This document shows, piece by piece, positions 11,809 through 22,300 of a stretch of 64,000 nucleotides of DNA. Source of the stretch: Helopsaltes ochotensis. Lineage: Eukaryota > Chordata > Aves > Passeriformes > Locustellidae. Every line of letters starts with the position of its first letter. Positions within the stretch are counted from its first letter, which is position 1. The position numbers and the translations under genes are program-made. The notes under the pieces were generated by a model. The model was not told the DNA's origin. It ran no database searches and was given only the letters and a program-made list of their open reading frames with translations. Where the stretch lies: NCBI GenBank assembly GCA_013400155.1, contig VXBM01000239.1:1-64000 (forward strand), in the 5' to 3' direction.

Positions 11809-12006
11809 CCTTCCTAGCTCTGAAGAGGTTTTTGTCTCAGATAAAAAGGGCCATAGGCAGACAGATGGCATAATGCAATAAATGGATTGATCACAAGCTG
11901 CATAAATTGTGCTATGCACCTTTTTGTATAATTTAGGAATTTACAGTTTGGGACATGTAGTTTTTCATAAAACATGAAATCTTGCAGCACAGTTTCAGGC
12001 TACTGC

Positions 12007-12037
12007 TTTTTTTCTTCTCTTTTTTTTTTTTTTGGTT

Positions 12038-12094
<57 letters not shown>
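12007..12094. repeat. Long poly(T) tract (56 pure T plus interrupted run)
   Basis: A pure run of T covers 12039-12094. It is preceded by shorter T runs at 12007-12013 and 12020-12033, separated by short interruptions. GGTTGTT flanks the pure run on both sides (12034-12040 and 12095-12101), suggesting slippage expansion between two copies of the motif. It could be the A-tail of an element inserted on the minus strand, but no element is recognisable next to it. Homopolymers of this length are error-prone in assemblies, so the true length is uncertain. Confidence 0.9.
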
Positions 12095-12095
<1 letters not shown>

Positions 12096-12727
12096 GTTGT
12101 TCCATCACTGTTAGTCTTGTTCCTGCCTATACTTTCAGAACTATTTACAGCCATGTCCAGAACAATTTCACATTGTCAGGTTAATCTGAGGCTCAAGGAG
12201 CCCCAAAAGAGGTTCCCCTTCTTAAAAACTCATGGGTGTGAGGCACCTCTCTGTGACAACAATCGGAATTCCAAACAGGTGACTGTCCTGACAAGGAGAG
12301 CACTCAAGGAAAGAGTGGCATTTGCCTGCTCTGTTGAGATGACTGGGTGGCTGCACTTTACTTGGATAATCCAAATTGGTTTAGCCTTTTTGGAAAATCT
12401 AATTAAGGAGTTCAGCTAATACACCAACATTACCAGTTCCATGATGCAGATTAAATACATAGGGCAAGATTTTTACTCTTACCTGGTGAGGTTTTAGGGA
12501 ACATAAAGGAGTTACTTTTTAGGTCATAGGAGGTCCTCACGTCTTTTTGGGATGCATGTTCTGACCAAACTGCCTAATCAGGTGATGCCTGTTAGACTTC
12601 AGGGAAATGATAAATCCCAAATTATTTTTTAATGTGACATTAGCCCTCTATTCTACAGCTGTTAAAAATGTGGTCTGAAACTCACTGCAAAGAGAGCCAA
12701 CTGCAGAACTAATTCTCACTACTGTCA

Positions 12728-12742
12728 CTTTCTTTCACATAG
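12728..12742 (+). other. Splice acceptor before the TLR5 coding exon
   Basis: A pyrimidine-rich stretch (CTTTCTTTCACATAG) ends in AG at 12741-12742, four bases before the TLR5 ATG at 12747. This fits the known gene structure, in which the whole TLR5 protein lies in one exon joined to upstream non-coding exons. Use of this site is inferred. Confidence 0.7.
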
Positions 12743-12746
12743 GTTC

Positions 12747-15332
12747 ATGATGTTGTGTCCTCAGCTCCTACTTGTCTTTGGCCTGTCACTCGCTAGTGGG
12801 GTGTGTGCCTCTAGAAGCTGCTACGCAGAAGCCCAAGCCGCCATGTATTTATTCTGCAACCTCACAGAGGTTCCATCTGTGCCAAAGGATACAGTGAAGT
12901 TTTTCCTGACTTTCAACTATATCAGACAAGTGACTGTGACTTCGTTTCCACTGATGGAGCACTTGGTGCTGTTGGATATCGGGAGCCAGTCGGTCAATCC
13001 TGTTACCATAGGAAAAGGAGCGTTCAGCAACCTGCCGAACCTTCGTACCTTAAACTTGGGAGACAATAAGATTCTTCAACTGGATCTTGATGCTTTTGTG
13101 GGCTTGCCAAGCCTGACTGTCCTCCGTCTGTTTCACAACTCCCTCGGAGACTCCATCCTGGAAGAACGTTACTTTCAAGATTTGAGGTCATTAGAAGAAT
13201 TGGATCTTTCAGGGAATAAAATCACAAAACTTCATCCTCATCCCTTATTTTATAATCTAACAGCCTTGAAAACTGTCAACCTGAAATACAACAAGATATC
13301 CAACTTCTGTCAAACTAATCTTACCAGCTTCCAAGGGAAAAACTTTTTGCTTTTTAACCTTGGTTCTAATAATTTGTACATGACAGAAGATGTGGCCTGG
13401 GCCAAGTGCTCCAATCCTTTCAAAAATATTACATTTAGCTCACTAGACCTTAGTAGCAGTGGCTGGAGCACAGAGAAAATCCAGTATTTCTGTACAGTCA
13501 TTAAAGGGACTCAAATAAATTCTTTAATATTTAGAAGTCATATAATGGGTCCAGGATTTGGCTTTGATAACTTAAAAAATCCAGATCATTCTACTTTTGC
13601 GGGACTAGGAAGAAGTAATCTTAGGATCTTTGATATTTCACATGGTTTCATATTCTCTCTCAATTCTTTAATCTTTCAAAGTCTTGGTAATCTGGTATCG
13701 CTGAACCTTTTCAAAAACAAGATAAATCAAATCCAAAGGCAAGCATTTTTTGGCCTGGGCAACCTACAAATTCTCAATCTCTCAAGTAACCTTTTGGGTG
13801 AGTTGTATGATTATACTTTTGATGGTCTACATAGTGTAGTGTATATTGATTTACATCAAAATCATATTGGGATGATTGGTGACAAATCATTCAGGCAATT
13901 AGTAAATCTGAAAACAATTGATCTCCGAGACAATGCCATTAAAAGACTCCCTTCCTTTCCACATCTGACCTATGCCTTTTTAGGTGACAATAAGCTAATG
14001 TCTGTAGGTGACAGACCAATAAGGGCAACATTCCTCGAATTAGAAGGAAATTGGTTGGCAGACTTAGGTGACCTGTATATTCTTTTCCAAATTCCAGATC
14101 TGCAGTATATCTTCTTAAAACAGAACCGGTTCTCTTACTGTGTGAAAAAGGCTGATGTTGTAGAAAACAATCAGTTAGTATTTATGGATCTAGGTGAAAA
14201 TATGTTACAGCTGGTGTGGGAGAGAGATTTATGTTTGGATGTGTTTGGAGCATTGCCCAAACTTCAGGTTCTACATCTGAATAACAACTACCTTAGTGCT
14301 CTTCCACAGGAGATCTTTAGAGGTCTAACATCTCTTAAAGGACTTAACCTGGCTTCCAACTTGTTGTCTCATCTTTCGCCCGGGCTTTTCCCACAAAGCC
14401 TAACATACCTAAACTTATCTGGAAACCAGCTGTTTTCCCCTGAGCCTGAAATCTTTATGACTTTGAGTATTCTGGACATAACACATAATAATTACGTCTG
14501 TGACTGTGCTTTAACGAGCCTGCTGGTGTGGCTGAATGAAACCAATGTGACCCTGGCTGGCTCCCAGTCTGACAGGTACTGTGTGTACCCCCCTGCCTTT
14601 GAAGGGGTACCCCTGTCGTATCTGACGTACGATGGTTGTGATGAAGATGAACTCCAGCAGACACTCAGATTCTCACTGTTCATCATCTTCTCAGTCATTA
14701 TTCTCGTGCTTCTGGTGGCAGTCATCATTTTTACTCGCTGCCGGGGGATTTGTTTCGTCTGGTATAAAACCATCACAAAAAGACTGATAGACAACCAACC
14801 ACGAGTAGCAGATAAGAGTGAATACAAATACGATGCATATCTGTGCTACAGCAAAAATGACTTTGAATGGGTCCAGAATTCTTTGCTAAGGCACCTGGAT
14901 TCACAGTATTTTGATAAAAACAGATTTACCTTGTGTTTTGAGGAAAGAGATTTCTTGCCTGGAGAGGAACATATCAACAATATTCGTGATGCCATTTGGA
15001 ACAGCAGGAAAACAATTTGCATTTTGACCAGGCAGTTTCTCAAAGATGGGTGGTGTGTGGAAGCCTTTAATTTCGCCCAGAGCAGGTACTTCTGTGACCT
15101 GAAGGATGTCCTCATTGTGGTGGTGGTTGGGTCACTTTCTCAGTATGAACTGAAGAAACACAAACCAATTCGAAACTTCCTACAAAGGAGTCAGTATTTG
15201 CGGTGGCCTGAAGATTATCAAGATGTAGATTGGTTTTTAGATAACCTTTCTTGCCAAATTCTGAAGGAAAAAAATGTGCAAAGGAAAACCAGTGGTATAG
15301 AGCTGCAGCATATAGCAACTGTCTCACATTGA
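12747..15332 (+). CDS. TLR5: Toll-like receptor 5 (flagellin receptor), complete coding exon
   Basis: The 861-residue frame encodes a type I membrane receptor that binds bacterial flagellin outside the cell and signals through MyD88 to NF-kB. In order: signal peptide (about 1-21, ending in ASGVCA); a cysteine-bearing LRR N-cap; leucine-rich repeats to about residue 575; an LRR C-cap with CDC and two further cysteines (about 578-630); a membrane segment (about 642-664); and a cytoplasmic TIR domain from about 692 (YDAYLCYS box 1 at 695-702, BB loop EERDFLPG at 732-739, and DWF near the end as box 3). The loop at 268-287 (GPGFGFDN... TFAGL) matches the flagellin-contacting LRR9 loop of other TLR5 proteins. 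Several N-x-S/T sites lie in the ectodomain. Length fits the family (about 860). Two adjacent ATGs (12747, 12750) are possible starts; the first is used here. The frame is intact, with no sign of pseudogene decay. Confidence 0.98.
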   Translation: MMLCPQLLLVFGLSLASGVCASRSCYAEAQAAMYLFCNLTEVPSVPKDTVKFFLTFNYIRQVTVTSFPLMEHLVLLDIGSQSVNPVTIGKGAFSNLPNLRTLNLGDNKILQLDLDAFVGLPSLTVLRLFHNSLGDSILEERYFQDLRSLEELDLSGNKITKLHPHPLFYNLTALKTVNLKYNKISNFCQTNLTSFQGKNFLLFNLGSNNLYMTEDVAWAKCSNPFKNITFSSLDLSSSGWSTEKIQYFCTVIKGTQINSLIFRSHIMGPGFGFDNLKNPDHSTFAGLGRSNLRIFDISHGFIFSLNSLIFQSLGNLVSLNLFKNKINQIQRQAFFGLGNLQILNLSSNLLGELYDYTFDGLHSVVYIDLHQNHIGMIGDKSFRQLVNLKTIDLRDNAIKRLPSFPHLTYAFLGDNKLMSVGDRPIRATFLELEGNWLADLGDLYILFQIPDLQYIFLKQNRFSYCVKKADVVENNQLVFMDLGENMLQLVWERDLCLDVFGALPKLQVLHLNNNYLSALPQEIFRGLTSLKGLNLASNLLSHLSPGLFPQSLTYLNLSGNQLFSPEPEIFMTLSILDITHNNYVCDCALTSLLVWLNETNVTLAGSQSDRYCVYPPAFEGVPLSYLTYDGCDEDELQQTLRFSLFIIFSVIILVLLVAVIIFTRCRGICFVWYKTITKRLIDNQPRVADKSEYKYDAYLCYSKNDFEWVQNSLLRHLDSQYFDKNRFTLCFEERDFLPGEEHINNIRDAIWNSRKTICILTRQFLKDGWCVEAFNFAQSRYFCDLKDVLIVVVVGSLSQYELKKHKPIRNFLQRSQYLRWPEDYQDVDWFLDNLSCQILKEKNVQRKTSGIELQHIATVSH

Positions 15333-15381
15333 CTGTGTGAGTTCCTGGCAAATATCCCATTTCCAATTGTGCTGTGGCAGG

Positions 15382-15387
15382 AATAAA
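15382..15387 (+). terminator. Candidate proximal TLR5 polyadenylation signal
   Basis: AATAAA hexamer 50 bases after the stop codon. If used, the 3' UTR would be very short. Confidence 0.35.
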
Positions 15388-16334
15388 CAGAAGTTGGCTT
15401 CATCTTTCCTTGAAAAGACATGCAGAATGATAACTCTTTCAGTATAAATCCTTCAGAACACAGAGACAAAGCAACCAGCAGATTTATGAAAGTGCAATTG
15501 TTTTATGGACTACAATATGCATTTTCAGAAGAACTGAATGAATCACAGATGCTTCACATTTTGGATGCATATTCAGGCACTTTAGTCCTGATTTTTGAAG
15601 TACTGCTTAATGGTCTGTTTCAGCTAGAGAAGGATGCTCATGGTTGTTTTTTCAAAGAGAGCCCATGGTACTGTCCAGGAGTGACCAAAAGTGCTCTCAT
15701 GCACTGGCAGGCCTGATCATTTTGGTTCCTGGACTATTTAATTCTGTGCCTGCTGCACTGGTAACTTTTCATGCTCTGTTTCCCAGCACAATCATTGCTT
15801 TGCACCGTTATGCTTTATATTGGTGTAACACAGATGTCATTTGTTTATTTCCTTCTCAATTAACCTCAGCTCAGCTGGAACATACAAACTTTGGACTCCC
15901 TTTGCCTCCACCAACTTCTCTGCATGGTGGTCAAACTACAATCGCTGGTCTACGACATTTGCTACTTGTTCAGCTTTGGTGCTTTTTCACTTGACCTGTC
16001 TCCTGCCCTGAAGAGGGGAACCTGTATTCCCTTTGGATCTGAAGCAAGCCTGAGCTTGGAAAGGAAACAAGAAACTACCTCAGCAGCTGTGCAGGCTTGC
16101 AGACTGTAGACAGGGCTTTGGCATTCTGGGAGTGGGAAATACATTTGTACTTTCTAACTGTCCTGTGTAGTTTGGGTTGTCCTCAGCACACCCTGTGTGC
16201 TGATCAATTCTTGGTGTTTTCTTGATTTTTTTCTTGAAAGACTTCTTTCTTAATGCCTGGGTCTCTCTTCTCTAATTATTTTACCACTCTCTGCTCAGGT
16301 ATGTGTCTTCAAGGGGTTGTTTAGGGTCATTTTA

Positions 16335-16340
16335 AATAAA
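16335..16340 (+). terminator. Candidate distal TLR5 polyadenylation signal
   Basis: AATAAA hexamer about 1 kb after the stop, followed within 50 bases by T/G-rich sequence (around 16378-16395) suitable as a downstream element. It is the more plausible main 3' end, by inference. Confidence 0.45.
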
Positions 16341-16360
16341 AGTGTGACTCAATATTCACT

Positions 16361-19300
16361 GTTACAGAACCTGCACCTGTATTTTGATCGTGACATACTC
16401 CTTGAGTATATTGTTCACCTCTGTGCATTTATTCAACAAAAACTTACCAAATAATTTCAGTGTGGTCTCAGTGAGATTTTTTGCAGTAGTGAGGAAGCAG
16501 GAATGGGAGGTTTTTTAAATTGTCTGCCTCGACCTTAGCTGCAAACAGATAACATCATCTTAACTGTTTTGACGGAGATGAAAGAGTGTAATCCACTTTG
16601 TGTGAATGCAGTCGTTGGAATGTAGATGTGCCTGTGGCTGATCTAATTTACTCTCGGCACAGTTTACATGATTTCGATTGTTAAAATTACTCCAGCAAAA
16701 TATCTCTTCCTTCTTGATAAGTGTAGTCATTCAGGAAGGCAGAAAGGGCTAAACCTTGGAATATTTTCCAGGCAGCGTGGGACACGGGGTTGCAGATGAA
16801 AGAAGGGATTGAGTGTGCTGGTGGAGCCCTGGGTGTCGCTGTTGGCTCAGGTAACAGCCCGGCTTTCCTGAGCCCCTCCTGTCTCCTACCACTGCAGCTG
16901 CTGGCAGGAGAGGAAAATCCTGCTGCAAGGAGAGGGCTGGGAAAGCACCAGCAGCCCTGGCTTCCCAGAGCCCCCCATGAGCCGTCAGAAAAGCCACCAC
17001 GGGCATTTCAGCTCTGCACTTCTTACATTTGTCTAAAAATGTCCAACTCTTTGTCGTTTTGACTCGTCGACCACTGCAGACATTTGTAGGCATCCTTTAA
17101 ATGCAGAGGCTAAACCAGGGAGTATTTCACATAAAAACCACTGGCAGATAGCCAAAGCAGGAATGAATCTGTACAGTGAAGATCATCTACAGGTCCAGGT
17201 GCTCTGTCTATGGATCTGTGCATGGTGTAAGAGTTGGGGATTTAAAAGCACCCTTAAGAAATTATATTTGAATGAGTATCACAAAATATTTTTGGTCAAG
17301 TGTTATTTTAGAGCCCTCTCTGCTTAGGACCTTACTATATATTTACAAAATACTCTTGTCACTTCAGATACCTAAAACTTTCTCCTGCTAACCTGTGTAT
17401 GCAGGAATGGCAAGTAGATACAGGAGATGGCTTAAACCAAGGCTTTTCCATTTCATCTGAAAAGCTTCTACATATTTTATGCTTATGCCACTGGTGGAAG
17501 GTGGCTGTGTAAGGTTTGCATTTACTTCAGGCTTTGGAAAGGTCTGACTTTTTTAACTTTTCTGGAAGTTTTAATAATATACTTGGATGAAATTTCATTG
17601 TCTACCTCTGTCCTTAGAAAGCAATTTAAAAACTTAAAGAGATCACACCTGTGCTGGAAGCAGATGGGAAAACCTCTTCCACAGAAGCAGCTTAGAAATG
17701 TATAATTAGTTCAGCCTCCATCTTGAAAATTCTATTGCAAGGGGTCTACAAAAAGCAGTAAAAGGATTTTTGGAGAGTGTGCTACTGAACCATTCCTGGC
17801 TGTGAAGTGATTTGCAGGCAAATGAATAACTGCAGTGTCAAATTTTAAAGAGATCCAAAATAACTTTATTTTTTACTCTTTGTGAAACCATTCCAAGCCT
17901 GAGACTCTCAGAACACACAGTTGGTACAGCCTGTCCTATATGATGAAAAATTGCTTTCACATAGATCATAGGACATTGATCACCACCTCTGTAGAGTCAG
18001 CTATCTTAAATGACAAAGCCTGGGGAATTGTTGAGAAAGGACTTGTGCTGACTTTATACTCTTCTGCTCAGCAGGAACCACAAAAGCATCCTGTACAAAA
18101 ATGGAGAATGACTATGCTTGATGAATTCAGGCCATAAATTGAGCCTCAACCTCATAACTATTGATCCGATTTCCTTCAGGCTCACTGGGAACATTACTGC
18201 TCTATCAGAATTTTATGGCTCCTTAGTTAAGGATACTCTCATCATTTTTACTCACCTTCCTCAGTAAAAAACATTAACTTCTTGGAGAGGGTCCAGAATA
18301 GGGTGAGAAGTGTGGCACTGGCTCTAAAGCAAGCTATTAAGATGGAAGCTGGTGAATTCATTCACAGTAGCAGCAGAGGGGAGGAGAGTGACTCAGAGCC
18401 CCGTGGTGTCAGCTCAGATATTCAATAGCAAAGGCCAGTCGTACCACTGCAGTATATATTATAAACACTAACTGGTCAAATGGGCAGTGTTGTTCAACGG
18501 CGACATTTAGCCACCCTCTCAAAGTCCAAGGATTGCATGGGCTCCTCCTTGAAATCCAGCCACTCAGGACCAGAATCCAGATTCTACAAACAGAGACTGT
18601 TCCACATGCTGCTAGAGCATCATGTTGTTAATTAACAAGGTGATAGATCTAACTACTGACAGTTAGTATCCAGCACTGCTCCCACCCCAATACCTGCGTG
18701 GAGAACACGAGCATGGATAAGACTACAGAGAGCTCCATCTCAGGAAGAACACTCCTACATACATTGCCCAGAAACACTTAGCCTTTAATTTTCTTTTGTC
18801 ACATCATTAACTCAGCTTATTTGCTGACTTCTGGGTCTTTTTTCAGCATGCCAGCTCTCCTTCTCCCTGCCAGTGACCATCTGCATTTCAGATCATTGGA
18901 CCCCACCTTCTTGATTTCGTGTGGTCCCATTATTTTACAGTGGCTTTAACACGTTCTCTTCTTGCTGGAGCTGCAGTCCAGTAAATCACAAAGCAAGGCC
19001 CATACCTGGGAAAATACAGATGAAGAGCAGGACACGACTGAGTGGCAGGAGTGAGTGTTTGCAAATGGAGCTGAAGCTTCACATGCGAATCCTTGGAAAA
19101 GCAAAAAGTTGGGAAGGGTGCACACTTGGGTTCCATGAGAAGTGCAAACATGAAGCAAGCAAAGACAGACAAGGAACAAGATATGTCTTTAGGGTCTGAC
19201 TCTACAAACATGAGCAAGCATAATGCCCTGATGTAGTCAGAAGATCCACCTGGAAATAGCCCGAGAAAATATTGGCAGGGTTTCTTTACGCTCACACAGT

Positions 19301-22300
19301 GCTGCCAACAGTAAGCAGGCAGTTCTGTAAAATAAGGCTTCCAAAATCAGAGACTGGTGTAAAAAAACCCAAAGAATAGAAAACAATTATAAATGTCTGG
19401 TATGTGACCCTATAAGACCACATTTTCACACTTTCTACATGATCAAAAGATGGCAGATATTCATACAGTCTGTAAATACACGAGCTAAGAAATTGCCCAA
19501 GTATTTCAGAACTTCTGCTTAGCTGTGAAGAACATCTAAATTAGTCAGGCCTGGAATAAAGAACTTTAGGAAGATGATGGAGAAAAGACGGGCCTTTCTA
19601 GCTTCCCAGCCCTCTGTGGGCAGTGATCTTATATCATATTATATCCTCTTCCTTTCATGAAAGATGTTTCAGTAGTTGCTGTTAAATAGGGTCAGCAAGA
19701 CTAGAGCCTTGACTGCAATGAAATAACATGAAGGAGAAGTGACAATATGAACACTTCCCATACTGACAAATTGACATCAGCAGTCCTCACAAGGCCTCTC
19801 CTGGTGGTTATTCCATTAGGCTGCCTGTCAGACTCTGGTAAGGTATGAAACACTTTTGGAATGCCAAACAGCTCATTCTGCCTTTGGTATGAGCACTTCT
19901 TCATGCTCAGCTTTCAGTTACCTGTTTTCTGATTTCTGCCTCCCAAAGATGAGTCTCGGTCTTCAGTCTCACTAAGCTGCTCCTGGCAGCCATCAAAAAT
20001 TCCACACACACCTGGAACAGGTGCTGCTCCACCGGTATTTCCTTTAACTGAACTAAAAGCTGCAAAAGAAAAGTTTAGGAGGTGAGATTTTCCCAAAAGG
20101 CTGTGTCAGCACTGGCTTGAACCAGAGAACGCTGGATGCCAAGCTCAAGTTTTACATTTAGCCTTGCATCACATCTAGAAATGACTCTTGGGCCAGGCTA
20201 ACTGCCTACATGATTTCTCCTCTGTGTAAAGATTGACAGGAGGTTTTTCTTCCCTCTCAAACCCTAACTTTGCTTTCTGTATTGTGTATATACAGTGCAG
20301 TGAGTGCCAAAAATAAGTCTACATTTCCTTTCCCAATATGCAAAAGTCAAAATGTAGGTATGACATGAGTTATTTCATAGTGCAAAGATTATCTATTCAT
20401 AGCAGACTCTCTTTGTTTCAGACATGTGGTTTTCCTTCCTTTTAGATAGTCTATTGTTTGTCTTTTTCATTTGTATTAAAAATAAAATCTTTGAGAATTG
20501 CAAGCAAGAGAGGGAAAAAATATATTTCTTCTGAAACTAACAATTCTCCAAACAGGAAGGTTAGCTTTTTCCTGTTTAGACATTATGTTCAAAGAGAGGA
20601 AGTTGGGATTTTCAATGATAATAATAATTACATGGTATGTAAACATCAGTAAGTATCAAAGAAGGCTTCACTTTTTATTTAGTATGTCCCAATTTTCGTT
20701 TAGAGTATTTTTACCAGTTCACCAGTCTCTTGCAAAACTGGATTTATGAACAGTCATTACATTGGGTTGATCACCATATACAAGATTCCACAGTGAAGGA
20801 AATCGGGCTGCCTCAAGCCTGCATGGAGGGCAGTGATGGACAGGAGTGGAGCAGATGGAGAATCCTCATGTGAAACAACAGTTTGAGGTATCAGATTTGC
20901 AGATTTGGGGGAGAGTGTTGAATCAGGATTATACCTACCAGGCTGTTCATGCTGCTACCTAAAGCTAAGTACTTCAAGTCATGAGATCTGTTGAAGCTGT
21001 TCCTAAAAATTGGATTGGCGAGGTAATTTCAGCATTGAGATCAGGTGCAGTATCAAAACACATATTTGGCGCGTGTGGACTTTGTAGCAGTAAACCTAGA
21101 AGTATTTTATAAAGATGAGTGCATGTTATTGTCTCCTCTTTAAAGATGGAGAATTGAGGCAGAGAAAATGAAGTTCTGTACCTTTGGGCACAGGCAGCAC
21201 TGGGAAGAGAGCTCAGGTTTGTCAAAGCTCTTAGGTCTGTTTGCTCAGTTTAGTAGGAGTTTTACAATGGGCATTTTTATTACCTTCAAACTGAAGTCTT
21301 CTATTTATCAGCAGAACTAATTAACAGTGTAAAGCCTCCACTTAATGGCTACCCTTCTGCCCATGTGGGTCAGAACTGGTTTTACAGGGAGGAGTCACCA
21401 ACTTGAGCTGAGCCTATTCAGGATGGGAGCAAGAATCCACTGGGCATTTCACTGGGAGGTGCTAACACTTTTCAGGTACCCACATGGTCTGGTATTTCTG
21501 ATGAGGACTTGCAAATTAAGAATGATAGGAAAAACCACAGAAAACATGACTCCATAAGGACATTGTCCTCGTGAAGATAGACTTAAAGTGAGCAATGGAG
21601 TAGGGAGAACAGGGAGAAGGCAAGATAATTTGAAATGCATGAACTCTATTTTGAGAACTCTCAGATACTAAAATTCATCAGTGATCATGAAAAATCTTTG
21701 GAATGGGCCATTTGAATATGTTGCTTCAAAACAATGACACCTAAGAATTTAATGTCAATAAGGAAAAAAAAGGTGAAACAATAAATGGTACGGAGTATGA
21801 GAAACGAACAAAACTATCCTAACTATAACTTCCTTTTATCCAAACATCTGGTGTTCTGGAATTTATTCACTTTAACTCCTCAGAAAGGAAAACCCAGGCC
21901 CATACACCCAGCTTTTCCTTTGGGATGGTGAGAAATGCCAGGGTGGATCACTTAGTATGTATAAAAGTGCTAGCACCTGCAGCCCTCCTGACATAAACAT
22001 TCAGCACTCCCAAAAAGCAGGCCCTGAATTTCTCACTCTTTTCCTAGGGAGAACAGCCTTCAAGCTGCATTCCAACTGCCTGTTGGAAGCAATCTTGTGA
22101 CTTTCAATATCAGCTTCCTTAATTTCAAACTTTAACTGCTTTGCAAGTCCTTTCTGTAGCCTCCCTTGTTCTGCACCATATTTTGTTATAAATGGATTTG
22201 CAGACACCCAGGAAAATCCCATCCTGTGCTGCAAGGGAGAATTGAGAGCAGCTGACAAGTACCATGAATGTCTGTGTGATTAAATACAATTTAAGAAAGA

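Larger units (their letters stand above)
9796..12003. other. Non-coding stretch upstream of TLR5
   Basis: AT-rich sequence without a recognisable exon. It contains the two copies of the dispersed duplication annotated separately. A short (TTTAA)n-like run near 11424-11448 is also visible. Confidence 0.45.
15333..16360 (+). other. TLR5: Probable TLR5 3' UTR
   Basis: Non-coding sequence directly after the TLR5 stop, containing at least two AATAAA hexamers (15382-15387 and 16335-16340) and an ATTTA element near 15735. Which site is used cannot be told. Open frames here (such as 15420-15716) have no family resemblance and are probably chance. Confidence 0.55.

Noticed and set aside
11982..12419. 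Open frame of 145 codons rich in phenylalanine
   Set aside because: Most of it is the translation of the T run; no protein family resemblance.
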